A stretch of 64,000 nt of DNA from Collimonas arenae (lineage in GTDB: Bacteria; Pseudomonadota; Gammaproteobacteria; Burkholderiales; Burkholderiaceae_D), in NCBI RefSeq assembly GCF_001584165.1, contig NZ_CP013233.1:4100620-4164619 (forward strand). Direction: 5' to 3'. This document shows positions 31,336-39,544 of this stretch, piece after piece. The notes under the pieces were generated by a model. The model was given only the letters and a program-made list of their open reading frames with translations. It did no database searches and was not told the DNA's origin. A program made the position numbers and the translations under genes. Positions within the stretch are counted from its first letter, which is position 1; each line of letters begins with the position of its first letter.

Positions 31336-31380
31336 TAAAAAAAGGACGCCCGAGGATTTCTCCCCGGCGTCCTTTTTTAA
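31336..31380. terminator. bidirectional terminator between anmK and erpA
   Basis: A 13-bp stem (AAAAAAGGACGCC 31338-31350, GGCGTCCTTTTTT 31366-31378) gives a T-run on either strand. It serves the convergent anmK (+) and erpA (-). Confidence 0.85.
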
Positions 31381-31393
31381 CGAGCCTTAAAAA

Positions 31394-31756
31394 TCAGGCC
31401 GAGAACGAAGAACCGCAGCCGCAAGTAGTCGTTGCGTTCGGATTCTTGATCACGAATTGCGCGCCTTCCAGATCGTCCTTGTAGTCGATTTCAGCGCCGA
31501 CCAGGTACTGGTAGCTCATCGAATCGATCAACAGTTGCACGCCGTTCTTGCTCATTGTGGTGTCATCTTCGTTGACGATTTCATCAAACGTAAAACCGTA
31601 CTGGAAGCCAGAGCAACCGCCACCCTGCACGAAAACGCGCAATTTGAGGTCTGGATTGCCCTCTTCTTCGATCAGCTGCGCAACCTTCGAGGCGGCGCTA
31701 TCGGTAAAGACGATAGGGGATGCAACGGCATCTTGGATTTCTGCGACAGCATTCAT
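31394..31756 (-). CDS. erpA: iron-sulfur cluster insertion protein ErpA
   Basis: ErpA is an A-type carrier delivering Fe-S clusters to target enzymes. The 120-aa protein from the ATG at 31756 ([11 protein letters not shown]) has AGGAG seven bases upstream; the longer frame to 31783 is rejected. The three cluster-binding cysteines are in [12 protein letters not shown] (near residue 56) and TTCGCGSSF at the C terminus. Bactofilin lies about 95 bases upstream. Confidence 0.95.
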   Translation of the reverse strand: MNAVAEIQDAVASPIVFTDSAASKVAQLIEEEGNPDLKLRVFVQGGGCSGFQYGFTFDEIVNEDDTTMSKNGVQLLIDSMSYQYLVGAEIDYKDDLEGAQFVIKNPNATTTCGCGSSFSA

Positions 31757-31851
31757 TTTTGGCTCCTGCGGGGGGACATACAATACTGCATTATAGGCGC
31801 TTGGCTGAAATCATGCAGCGCAACGCCGAAACTGCGGTTTTAAGGCAACGA

Positions 31852-32247
31852 TCAGGCGGATTGCGACATGGCAAGTTTCAACACCGGTTCGGCCGTACTT
31901 TGTTCATGGGTCAGTTTGCCGCTTACCAGGGCGCCGCTATGCATTTCCAGCGCCTTGTAGTTGACATCCCCAGTTATGCGGGCTTTCGGCTGCAATTCAA
32001 GCAGTTCGGATGAATGGACATTGCCAACGATCTCACCGTTGACCACCAGATGCGCCACCCGCACTTCGCCTTCGACCTTGGCGCTCTCGGAGATGACCAG
32101 GACGCTAGCCTGGCCAGCCTCGGCTACTACGTTGCCCTTGACGTGGCCGTCGATACGCAGGCCACCCTTGAAATGGACATCGCCATGAATGCTGGTCGAG
32201 GAACCAATCAAACTCTCAATCGTGCTCTTTGCCTTACGGTTGAACAT
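31852..32247 (-). CDS. bactofilin family cytoskeletal protein
   Basis: Bactofilins are nucleotide-independent beta-helix polymers that organise cell-wall or polar structures. The 131-aa protein from the ATG at 32247 (MFNRKAKSTIESLIGSSTSIHGDV) has the repeated short beta-strand pattern of DUF583 (GLRIDGHVKGNVV, SAKVEGEVRVAHLVVNGEIVGNV, PKARITGDVNYKALEM). The frame extends to 32418 but the extra residues are not family-like. It starts 10 bases after the DUF6776-type gene, so the two are probably cotranscribed. Confidence 0.93.
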   Translation of the reverse strand: MFNRKAKSTIESLIGSSTSIHGDVHFKGGLRIDGHVKGNVVAEAGQASVLVISESAKVEGEVRVAHLVVNGEIVGNVHSSELLELQPKARITGDVNYKALEMHSGALVSGKLTHEQSTAEPVLKLAMSQSA

Positions 32248-32257
32248 GCTGTTTCCT

Positions 32258-32995
32258 TTACAAATTTGTGGTTTGCTGCGCCCGCGTCTGTCCTTTTTCA
32301 AGGACCTTGGCCTGAATTGCCTTGACGACAGCGCCTTCCGGCAAAGGCAGGATAGCCTCGACCCGCTGGTAATACTTGAAATCCAAACGATAGGCAGCCT
32401 TGTCAGCAGCCACGGCATTCGCAGCAGGAAACGTCAGCACTGTGCTTTTTCCAGCTACCGTTGCCGTCACCAGCAATTGCACTTCACCGACAAAATCGCT
32501 GCTGCTCTTGCCGCCTTGCATAATCAGCATCCGATAACGCAATTGCGTCGGCGTCAACAGTTCGGCCGACAGACGCTGGATCGTGATGCCCTGGCTGCCG
32601 GTTGCGTTAGGCAGCAAACCTTCGAAAAACGCCAGATCCTCTTTCAGTTTGGCATTTTCCCCTTCCAGCGTCCTTATCTGCTGGCTTAATTGTTCCTGCG
32701 TCGCCTTCTCGATATTGAGCTGGCTTTCTGCCGCATTGACGGTCGTCGAGAAGCGATCCCTTTCGGCCGTCAATGCGCTGATTTTGTCATTCAATTCGGC
32801 CAACTGCTGCTTGCTGACACCTGATTTATGACCGGTAAAGTCGCGCCCGAGATCGTAGATCGACATTGCCAGCGCACCGCCGACGCCCAACACCAGCGCC
32901 AGGAACGCAGCCTTCAGCGGCCAAGGCAGATGGCTTTTCACAGTCATTTTCGGCGCCGAAATCGACATGCGCCGAACCCACAACTTGTACTTCAT
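32258..32995 (-). CDS. membrane-anchored coiled-coil protein (DUF6776-like)
   Basis: The 245-aa protein has a basic N terminus, one membrane segment (WPLKAAFLALVLGVGGALAMSIYDLG, about 25-50), a coiled coil (about 60-125: QQLAELNDKISALTAERDRFSTTVNAAESQLN) and a C-terminal beta-rich domain. I recognise it as the conserved unknown family usually found beside bactofilin genes in betaproteobacteria; the DUF number is from memory. Its place 10 bases upstream of bactofilin suggests it anchors the bactofilin polymer to the membrane. That role is inferred. Confidence 0.75.
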   Translation of the reverse strand: MKYKLWVRRMSISAPKMTVKSHLPWPLKAAFLALVLGVGGALAMSIYDLGRDFTGHKSGVSKQQLAELNDKISALTAERDRFSTTVNAAESQLNIEKATQEQLSQQIRTLEGENAKLKEDLAFFEGLLPNATGSQGITIQRLSAELLTPTQLRYRMLIMQGGKSSSDFVGEVQLLVTATVAGKSTVLTFPAANAVAADKAAYRLDFKYYQRVEAILPLPEGAVVKAIQAKVLEKGQTRAQQTTNL

Positions 32996-33050
32996 CGCGA
33001 CAGGATCCGCCGCTCAGCGAGATCGACAGGCAACGCCCCGGTCGAGCGCA

Positions 33051-34088
33051 TCATGGCAGGACCGGCACGTGCATCAGACCAGTGGTTTCCTCCAGTCCAA
33101 ACATCAGGTTCATGCATTGCACCGCCTGGCCTGCCGAACCCTTGACCAGATTGTCCTGCACCACCAGTACGACCACGGTATCGCCGTCATTCGGCCGATG
33201 CAGGGCAATGCGCAGCATGTTCGAGCTACGGGTGGAACGGGTTTCCGGATGCGAACCGAATGGCATGACGTCGACAAATGGTTCATTCTTGTAGGCGTCT
33301 TCAAATAGCGTCTGCAGCGTAGCGTTGTCGATATCCTTGGTCAGGCGCGCATAGATGGTCGAATGCATGCCGCGGATCATGGGCACCAGATGCGGCGTAA
33401 ACAACAGGCCAACTTTCTTGTCGGTCAGCTTGCCCAGTTGCTCCAGCGTTTCCGGCGAATGCCGGTGGCCGGAGACGCCGTAGGCCTTGAAATTGTCGCT
33501 GGCTTCCGAAAACAGCATGGCGACTTCGGCCTTGCGGCCAGCGCCTGAGACGCCAGATTTGCAATCAGCGATCAGATGCGAGGCGTCAACCACGTCAGCC
33601 TTCAGCAGCGGCGCCAGGCCAAGCTGCATCGTGGTTGGATAGCAACCGGGATTGCCGATAATGCGCGCGCCCTTGATGGCTTCGCGGTTCAGCTCCGGCA
33701 AGCCATACACGGCTTCTTTCAGCAATTCTGGGCAGCTATGCGCCAGCTTGTACCATTTCTCGAAAACTGCGGTGTCCTGCAAGCGGAAATCGGCGGCGAG
33801 ATCGATCACCTTGACGCCGGCTTCCAGCAGCTCAGGCGTTTGCGCCATGGCGACACCGTGCGGCGTAGCAAAAAACACAACATCACAATCAGTCAGGCGT
33901 GCCTTTTCAGGTACAGAAAATGCCAGCGAAACGCGCCCGCGCAACGATGGATACATGTCCGCCACCGGCATGCCATCTTCTTTGCGCGACGTCACCGCTT
34001 CCAGCTGCACATTCGGATGGGTCGCCAGCAAGCGCAGCAACTCGACTCCGGTATAACCCGTACCACCTACAATCCCGACTTTGATCAT
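33051..34088 (-). CDS. argC: N-acetyl-gamma-glutamyl-phosphate reductase
   Basis: ArgC makes N-acetylglutamate semialdehyde in arginine synthesis. The 345-aa protein starts [21 protein letters not shown], with AAGGA seven bases upstream of the ATG at 34088; in-frame ATGs at 34091 and 34103 are less well spaced. The NADP-binding motif is GGTGYTG, the catalytic cysteine lies in [15 protein letters not shown] near residue 149, and [10 protein letters not shown] near 209 provides the catalytic histidine. An 88-base array of 11-base repeats lies 22-109 bases upstream of the start codon. Confidence 0.96.
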   Translation of the reverse strand: MIKVGIVGGTGYTGVELLRLLATHPNVQLEAVTSRKEDGMPVADMYPSLRGRVSLAFSVPEKARLTDCDVVFFATPHGVAMAQTPELLEAGVKVIDLAADFRLQDTAVFEKWYKLAHSCPELLKEAVYGLPELNREAIKGARIIGNPGCYPTTMQLGLAPLLKADVVDASHLIADCKSGVSGAGRKAEVAMLFSEASDNFKAYGVSGHRHSPETLEQLGKLTDKKVGLLFTPHLVPMIRGMHSTIYARLTKDIDNATLQTLFEDAYKNEPFVDVMPFGSHPETRSTRSSNMLRIALHRPNDGDTVVVLVVQDNLVKGSAGQAVQCMNLMFGLEETTGLMHVPVLP

Positions 34089-34109
34089 CATTTTTCCTTG
34101 CATGAAACT

Positions 34110-34197
34110 GTACTTGTTGCGTACTTGTTGCGTACTTGTTGCGTACTTGTTGCGTACTTGTTGCGCACTTGTGTCGTACTTGCTTCGTACTTGTTTA
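34110..34197. repeat. 11-bp tandem repeat, 8 units, upstream of argC
   Basis: Five exact copies of GTACTTGTTGC (34110-34164) are followed by three variants (GCACTTGTGTC, GTACTTGCTTC, GTACTTGTTTA). The array ends 22 bases before the argC start. In the argC-sense strand the unit is GCAACAAGTAC. The period of 11 is near one DNA turn and not a multiple of three. Confidence 0.95.
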
Positions 34198-34402
34198 TTT
34201 AGAACTCATTGCATCCATATCCGCGAGCAAAAATTGCACGACCACTTTGACCCTGCACGCCAGACAAGTTGCAGTCCAGAGCGAACTATTTTATCAGCCT
34301 ATGAATTGTTCGGGCGGGTTAACATTCACCACAGCAACAGCCAACGCCCCTAGACATGGCAACGGCTCGTTCAATGTTACGTTTCAGGAAATACTTACAG
34401 CA

Positions 34403-34447
34403 AAAAAAACAAAAAGCCGCCAGGCGCGAACCTGGCGGCTTTTTGAT
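34403..34447. terminator. bidirectional terminator downstream of rpsI
   Basis: A perfect 14-bp stem (AAAAAGCCGCCAGG 34411-34424, CCTGGCGGCTTTTT 34431-34444) with a 6-base loop is flanked by A/T runs on both sides. It ends the rplM-rpsI transcript on the minus strand. Confidence 0.85.
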
Positions 34448-34463
34448 ATTCTGAAAGCGTAGA

Positions 34464-34856
34464 TTAGCGCTTGGAGAATTGTTTCGCGCGACGTGCCTTG
34501 CGCAGACCAACTTTTTTACGTTCAACTTCACGTGCATCACGTGTAACGAAGCCGGCTTTCGACAGTTCCGATTTCAACGTTGCATCGTAGTCGATCAGAG
34601 CACGAGTGATACCGTGACGAACCGCGCCAGCTTGGCCGGACTCGCCGCCGCCGCTAACGTTTACCTTGATGTCGAAAGTTTCGACATGGTTGGTCAGTTC
34701 CAGTGGTTGACGGATCACCATCAGGCCGGTTTCGCGCGAAAAATACTCATTCGCTGGCTTGCCGTTGACGACGATCTGGCCCGAGCCGGACTTGATGAAA
34801 ACGCGAGCCACTGCACTCTTGCGACGGCCGGTTCCGTAATTGTAGTTACCGATCAT
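34464..34856 (-). CDS. rpsI: 30S ribosomal protein S9
   Basis: S9 is a small-subunit protein whose C-terminal tail reaches the P-site tRNA. The 130-aa protein begins [26 protein letters not shown] and ends with the basic tail [34 protein letters not shown] is typical. It follows rplM by nine bases, the near-universal rplM-rpsI pair. Confidence 0.99.
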   Translation of the reverse strand: MIGNYNYGTGRRKSAVARVFIKSGSGQIVVNGKPANEYFSRETGLMVIRQPLELTNHVETFDIKVNVSGGGESGQAGAVRHGITRALIDYDATLKSELSKAGFVTRDAREVERKKVGLRKARRAKQFSKR

Positions 34857-34865
34857 GTCTATTCC

Positions 34866-35294
34866 TTAGAGTTCAAGTGCTTTAGGTTGCTGCGCAGTGT
34901 GCGGATGGCTACCATCTGCGTACACTTTGAGCTTCTTGATCATTGCGTAGCCAAGCGGGCCCTTAGGCAGCATGCCCTTGACCGCTTTTTCCAACGCACG
35001 ACCTGGAAAACGCTGTTGCATTTTCTGGAAATTTGTTTCGTAGATGCCGCCTGGGTAACCGGAGTGACGGAAATATGTCTTGTCGGTTGCCTTGGCGCCA
35101 GTGACGCGCAGTTTGCCTGCATTGATGACGACGATGAAATCGCCGGTATCAACGTGTGGAGTAAATTCCGGTTTGTGTTTGCCGCGCAGTCGGAGTGCCA
35201 CTTCGCTGGCAACACGTCCGAGGACTTTGTCCGTCGCGTCAATCACGAACCAATCACGCTGGACTTCATGGCCCTTAGCGGAAAAAGTTTTCAT
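34866..35294 (-). CDS. rplM: 50S ribosomal protein L13
   Basis: L13 is an early-assembling large-subunit protein. The 142-aa sequence starts [27 protein letters not shown] and contains the signature [32 protein letters not shown]. It is the first gene of rplM-rpsI. A strong promoter at 35436-35465 leaves a leader of about 135 bases, long enough for autoregulation of the sort known for rplM-rpsI in E. coli. Confidence 0.99.
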   Translation of the reverse strand: MKTFSAKGHEVQRDWFVIDATDKVLGRVASEVALRLRGKHKPEFTPHVDTGDFIVVINAGKLRVTGAKATDKTYFRHSGYPGGIYETNFQKMQQRFPGRALEKAVKGMLPKGPLGYAMIKKLKVYADGSHPHTAQQPKALEL

Positions 35295-35435
35295 GTTGAC
35301 TTCCTAACTAGTTTAATTCGCTCAAATGGTGGTTCCATCGCTATCGGAGACCGGGTTGTTACACCCAATTTTCGTCCTGCATTAACGACAGACTCTTCCT
35401 TGTTATCTTTTCCTGAGCAAACGGAAAAGCCGTAA

Positions 35436-35465
35436 ATTATAGCCTTTTCAAGGACTTGGCGTCAA
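35436..35465 (-). promoter_or_regulatory. predicted promoter of rplM-rpsI
   Basis: The minus strand has TTGACG (-35, 35460-35465), an 18-base spacer and a perfect TATAAT (-10, 35436-35441), 5 and 6 of 6 matches. The start would be near 35429, giving a leader of about 135 bases. Confidence 0.7.
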
Positions 35466-35553
35466 ATTGATTGAATAAATTTGCCATTTGCGCTAGGGAT
35501 TGTTGTAAATCCGTTCGCACTACCGTGCAATTGCAGGAACCCAGCGTCCCGGA

Positions 35554-35657
35554 CAAAAGAAAACCCGATCTGCGATGAGGCATCGGGTTTAAATCCACTC
35601 CCGAGGAGGGTGGAGGAGACATTGCAATAATTGCCAAAGGTCAATCAGGCAATTGAT
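35554..35657 (-). ncRNA. candidate small RNA, CUCC-rich with own terminator
   Basis: On the minus strand a predicted start near 35657 is followed by an AU-rich 5' part, the stretch GTCTCCTCCACCCTCCTC (about 35603-35620), a hairpin (TCCA..CTCC with GGAGTGGA, 35594-35614) and a second hairpin (AAACCCGAT/ATCGGGTTT, 35561-35590) ending in TTTTCTTTT. The last hairpin is a good rho-independent terminator although no protein gene precedes it on this strand. The unpaired CUCCUCC is complementary to Shine-Dalgarno sequences, as in several known CU-rich small RNAs. A 66-codon frame crosses it but looks random. Expression is unproven. Confidence 0.5.
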
Positions 35658-35663
35658 GAATTG

Positions 35664-35692
35664 ATCTTAGCAAACGAAATTGTGCATCGCAA
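35664..35692 (-). promoter_or_regulatory. possible promoter of the candidate small RNA
   Basis: The minus strand carries TTGCGA (35687-35692), a 17-base spacer and TAAGAT (35664-35669), each 4 of 6 to consensus. The predicted start is near 35657. The match is moderate. Confidence 0.4.
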
Positions 35693-35848
35693 GGCAACAA
35701 AACCTTCTTTTACCAAAATTTACAGATATCACCCGGCTTGCAGCCAATTAATTAAAGAAAACACAAATATCAGTACCTCGGCGCGACAAACCCGTTGCGC
35801 CAAGAGCAGTTAGAATATTGTGACACTACAATCACTCAGCGAGATTTT

Positions 35849-36295
35849 ATGGAATGCACAGTACGCTGGACCGGCTCGTCCGGCATGACTTTCTTGGCCG
35901 AGACCGGTTCCGGCCATATGTTGGCAATGGACGGCGCCCCTGATGGCGGCGGCCGTGACCTGGCGCCGCGGCCGATGGAAGTGGTGCTGGCCGGCACCGG
36001 CGGCTGCACCGCTTATGACGTGGTGCTGATCCTGCGTAAAGGCCGCCAAGACGTGCGCGGCTGCGATGTCTCGCTGAAGGCGGAACGCGCTGAAACCGAG
36101 CCGAAAGTCTTCACCAAAATCCACTTTCATTTCACCGTGCGTGGCCGCGACCTGAAACCCAACCTGGTTGAGCGGGCCATCAAGCTGTCACACGAGAAAT
36201 ATTGCTCGGCTTCGATCATGCTGGAAAAAACCGCCGTGATGACCCATTCCTTCGACATCATCGACGATCTGGCCGAACCAGCGGCCAGCGCCTGA
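35849..36295 (+). CDS. OsmC family protein
   Basis: OsmC/Ohr-fold proteins include thiol peroxidases for organic hydroperoxides and less defined members such as YhfA. From the ATG at 35849 (MECTVRWTGSSGMTFLAETGSG) the protein is 148 aa; the frame is open to 35795 but the extra residues do not fit. Possible redox cysteines are C52 in GTGGCTAYDVVLIL and C116 in EKYCSASIML, at the usual OsmC positions. It is monocistronic and converges on coq7. Confidence 0.88.
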   Translation: MECTVRWTGSSGMTFLAETGSGHMLAMDGAPDGGGRDLAPRPMEVVLAGTGGCTAYDVVLILRKGRQDVRGCDVSLKAERAETEPKVFTKIHFHFTVRGRDLKPNLVERAIKLSHEKYCSASIMLEKTAVMTHSFDIIDDLAEPAASA

Positions 36296-36332
36296 TATGC
36301 TGCCGGGCAGGAAAGGGCGCTACCCGGCAAAA

Positions 36333-36959
36333 TCAGATGTGGTAAGCAACTGTCGTCATCACCTTGGACATTGCCTGCATCGCTTTTTTTACCGGCAAGG
36401 GCATTTCCGTTCCGCCCAGAATGCGTGCGGCCTCGCCATGGGCGATTTCATCGTCCCGCATCTGCTCGACAATGGCGCGTGATTTGGCATCTTGCAGCGG
36501 CAATTTTTCCAGATGGCTGCTCAAGTGCTTTTCGACCTGACGCTCGGTTTCCGAGACGAACCCAAGGCTGCGTGCATCACCTAGGCGCGCTGCGATCGTG
36601 CCCAGCGCGTACGAGCCCGCGTACCACAGGGGATTGAGCAGACTGACGTGCGAACCGAGTTCGCGCAGGCGCTCGGCAGTCCACGCCAGATGATCTTCTT
36701 CTTCCCTGCCCGCTTCTGCAAACTGCAGCTTGATCGGCTCGCCTTGGGCGAAACGCCCCTGGGCGTCATACAACGCTTGCGCGCAGACCTCGCCAACATG
36801 GTTGACCCGCATGAGGCCGGCGCTATGGCGCTGCTCGGCGGCATCCAGGATGCCATCCGGCGCCTGCAACGCCGGATTTGGACGCGATGCCGAGGCTTGC
36901 CCGGTGATCACGCGCAGGGCGTTGTCGAAATCGGCGATGGCTTTGTCTATGAATGTCAT
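36333..36959 (-). CDS. coq7: demethoxyubiquinone hydroxylase
   Basis: Coq7 is the di-iron hydroxylase for the penultimate step of ubiquinone synthesis. The 208-aa protein has the two ExxH iron motifs: [15 protein letters not shown] with E near residue 57 plus REEEDHLAW near 85, and [17 protein letters not shown] with [10 protein letters not shown] near 168. It is the bacterial COQ7/CLK-1 type, used in many beta- and gammaproteobacteria in place of the flavoenzyme UbiF. Confidence 0.95.
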   Translation of the reverse strand: MTFIDKAIADFDNALRVITGQASASRPNPALQAPDGILDAAEQRHSAGLMRVNHVGEVCAQALYDAQGRFAQGEPIKLQFAEAGREEEDHLAWTAERLRELGSHVSLLNPLWYAGSYALGTIAARLGDARSLGFVSETERQVEKHLSSHLEKLPLQDAKSRAIVEQMRDDEIAHGEAARILGGTEMPLPVKKAMQAMSKVMTTVAYHI

Positions 36960-37024
36960 GCTCAGGATCGATTATGAGAAAGTAGATGCCCGAATTTTAT
37001 CAGGCTAGTAGCGATTAACGGATA

Positions 37025-37858
37025 TCAACCAGCGCGCTTCGGCCGGAACACCGTCGCATCGGCATAAAAATCGCTATCTTGAACGCATGCCCAACCCGGC
37101 ACACCCAGCACTGGCAGCGGCGTCAGACGCCTGACCGGTGCACCTTGCTGTTCCAGGTCGGCTGCAACATGCTGGTCAATCCAGATACGCCTGGCATCTT
37201 CCGTTAGGGAAAAAACATGCGCCGGGACACTGATTACCAACGTATGCGCGGTAATCGCCTTGTATGGCCGCACCAGCTTTTCCAGCAAGGCATGGCCGAA
37301 CAGCCAGACTTCGGCATCCCCGCCAAACATGTCGCGCTGTTCCAGAAACGCCTCCTGCCACAGGTGGTTGCGCAAGACAGCAATCAACGCCTGCCCAGCC
37401 GCGTTGTCGCGCACCAGCAGCAGTGCCGCATTTTCATCGAAAATAGTGACGGCATCGCGCGCCGCGCCGCGTGGCTTGCTGCTGCCGGACAGCGTCCCCG
37501 CCTTCGCCAACTCCGCAGCTTGCAGAGCATTCAATTGGGCTTTTATCGATGGGAACGAAAGCCATATCAAGGCATTAAGAAAATCGTGAAGGTTGTCGCG
37601 CGTCGGCACCTTGCCGCTGCTGCCGATGAATGCTTCGTAGGCCGTCGCCGCCGGCAATTCGGCTTGCTCGACAAAGCGAATCGGCAAACCCAGGTAATTG
37701 CGGATGTCACGCGCAAGGGCCAACGCATTCAGGGCACCTCGCCAGTCGGCGCTCGCCGTCAATTGCCAGCCAAGTGTGCGAAACGGTTTCAGCCAGGGCT
37801 GTTGCCAATCAATAGCAGCAAGAAACGATGGGAGATGGGGGGCGGCGGGAGTATCCAT
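37025..37858 (-). CDS. DUF3025 domain protein
   Basis: The 277-aa protein matches the DUF3025 family, with the characteristic HDFLNALIWLSFPSIKAQLNALQ near residue 90 and FGHALLEKLVRPYKAITAHTLVI near 190. No signal peptide or membrane segment is seen. The function of the family is unknown. It stands alone between coq7 and cobA on the same strand, and nothing nearby suggests its role. Confidence 0.8.
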   Translation of the reverse strand: MDTPAAPHLPSFLAAIDWQQPWLKPFRTLGWQLTASADWRGALNALALARDIRNYLGLPIRFVEQAELPAATAYEAFIGSSGKVPTRDNLHDFLNALIWLSFPSIKAQLNALQAAELAKAGTLSGSSKPRGAARDAVTIFDENAALLLVRDNAAGQALIAVLRNHLWQEAFLEQRDMFGGDAEVWLFGHALLEKLVRPYKAITAHTLVISVPAHVFSLTEDARRIWIDQHVAADLEQQGAPVRRLTPLPVLGVPGWACVQDSDFYADATVFRPKRAG

Positions 37859-37907
37859 TTGCCGCGCATTTTACCCCGCGTGCAGCTATCAGCCAACGCT
37901 CGCTGTA

Positions 37908-38680
37908 TCAGCCCAGCGCCAGTTGCAAGCCGTCCAGCTCAATGGCTCCGAGTGCATCGGCGTAACGCACGGCTTCGCCGACGACGATGATGCTGGGGCT
38001 GCCGAGACCACTGTTGTGCAAATCCTGCGACAGGCGCTCCAGGGTCGTCTGTAACCGAACTTGCGTCGGCAACGTTGCCGACTGGATCACCGCAACCGGC
38101 ATCGATCTGGCCATGCCAGCCTCCAGCAAGCTGCTTTGCAATTGGCGACAGCGGGCGATACCCATGTAAATCACCAGCGTCATGTTCGCATCCACCAACG
38201 CCTGCCAGTTTGGCTGCACCGAATCGTGTTTGCTGTGGCCGGTAACGAAAATCACGCCTTGGCTATGTTCGCGATGAGTGACTGCGATCCCGGCGCTGGC
38301 CGCTGCCGCCATGCCGCTGGTAATTCCAGGCACTACCTCAACCGTCACCCCCTGCGCCAGCAAATGCGCCCGCTCCTCGCCGCCGCGGCCGAACAGGTAG
38401 GGATCACCTCCCTTCAGCCGCGCCACGCACTGGCCGGCCGCGCTTCCAGCGCCATCAGGCGTTCGATGAATTCCTGCGACGTCGACTGGCAACCGCCGCG
38501 CTTGCCGACATGAATTACGCGAGCGGCCCGCTGCGCGTGCTGCAAAATCTCTGGATTGACCAGATCATCTACCAGCAGCACATCGGCCTGGGCGATAGCC
38601 TTGACCGCCTTCAGTGTCAACAGATCGGGATCGCCGGGACCGGCGCCGACCAAAAATACCTTACCATACTGTGCCGTCAT
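37908..38680 (-). CDS. cobA: uroporphyrinogen-III C-methyltransferase, frameshifted
   Basis: This SAM-dependent enzyme makes precorrin-2, the precursor of siroheme needed by nitrite and sulfite reductases. The frames are 38680 to about 38440 (MTAQYGKVFLVGAGPGDPDLLTLKAVKAI) and about 38438 to 37908 (GQCVARLKGGDPYLFGRGGEE to the end). A missing base at about 38439 (a C in CCC on the plus strand) breaks them; restoring it gives MALEARAGQCVARLKGGDP and 257 aa. SAM motifs VGAGPGDPDLLT and RLKGGDPYLFGRGGEE are clear. It lies 33 bases after nrtD, so it is probably the last gene of the nitrate-uptake operon. Confidence 0.9.
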
Positions 38681-38713
38681 CTTTCCTCCAAAATCATCGC
38701 CGCGGCTTGCCGC

Positions 38714-39526
38714 TCAAGCCGCCTGCGCCGCCGGATGCGCCTGTTTGCGATAAAGGAATTCCAGTACCGACGTCCGATATTCGGCATACAGTGCGTCCTG
38801 CGCGAGCGCTACCCTTTCACGCGGCCGCGACAGGCGCACCTGGACAATGTCGCCGATGGAGGCAGCTGGGCCGTTGGTCATCATGACGATACGGTCCGAC
38901 AGCAGTACCGCTTCATCGACATCATGCGTCACCATCACCACCGTCGATCCGGTCTTGGCGACAATCTTCAATAACTCGTCCTGCAAATGCGCGCGCGTCA
39001 ACGCGTCGAGCGCACCGAACGGCTCATCCATCAGGAGCACCTTTGGCTCCATCGCCAATGCCCGGGCAATACCGACCCGCTGTTTCATGCCACCGGAAAT
39101 CTCGTGTGGGCGTTTTTGTCCGGCCGCGCTCAGCCCGACCATCGCCAGCGCTGCCTTGGTGCGCTCCTTCAATGCACTCTTGTTTTCGGTAGTGGCGAAT
39201 ACCCGCTCTACACCAAGGTAAATATTTTCGTGGCAAGTCAGCCATGGCAGTAGCGAATGGTTTTGAAACACCACTGCTCGCTCTGGGGACGGGCCGGCGA
39301 TTTCACGCCCAGCGCAAATCAGCACGCCATCGCTCGGCATCAGCAACCCGGCAATCAAATTCAGCAGCGTCGACTTGCCGCACCCGGAGTGACCGATCAA
39401 GGTGACAAATTCGCCCTTGCGCACCGTCAGGTTGATATCGCGTAGCGCATGGAACTGTCCCTTGCGGGTATTGAACACCATTTCAGCCTGGTGGATATCG
39501 ATGAATTTAGCGTCGCGCTGTTCCAT
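38714..39526 (-). CDS. nrtD: nitrate ABC transporter ATP-binding protein
   Basis: This is the ATPase of the nitrate/nitrite importer (NrtD; NasD in the Klebsiella naming). From the ATG at 39526 ([11 protein letters not shown]) it is 270 aa. Walker A is GHSGCGKST near residue 46, the Q-loop [11 protein letters not shown] near 85, the signature ISGGMKQR near 142 and Walker [14 protein letters not shown] near 162. A run of nine G lies just upstream and may act as ribosome-binding sequence. The frame to 39544 would need a TTG start. It closely follows nrtB. Confidence 0.93.
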   Translation of the reverse strand: MEQRDAKFIDIHQAEMVFNTRKGQFHALRDINLTVRKGEFVTLIGHSGCGKSTLLNLIAGLLMPSDGVLICAGREIAGPSPERAVVFQNHSLLPWLTCHENIYLGVERVFATTENKSALKERTKAALAMVGLSAAGQKRPHEISGGMKQRVGIARALAMEPKVLLMDEPFGALDALTRAHLQDELLKIVAKTGSTVVMVTHDVDEAVLLSDRIVMMTNGPAASIGDIVQVRLSRPRERVALAQDALYAEYRTSVLEFLYRKQAHPAAQAA

Positions 39527-39544
39527 ACTTTCGCCCCCCCCCAA

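Noticed and set aside
35437..35637. 66-codon frame across the candidate small RNA
   Set aside because: It starts inside the hairpin region, has no ribosome-binding site and no conserved-looking sequence. The terminator in its middle argues against translation.
39534..39542. Run of nine C (G on the coding strand) before nrtD as a phase-variable tract
   Set aside because: It is intergenic and its length is unreliable given the G/C run errors in this sequence. It may simply serve as ribosome-binding sequence.
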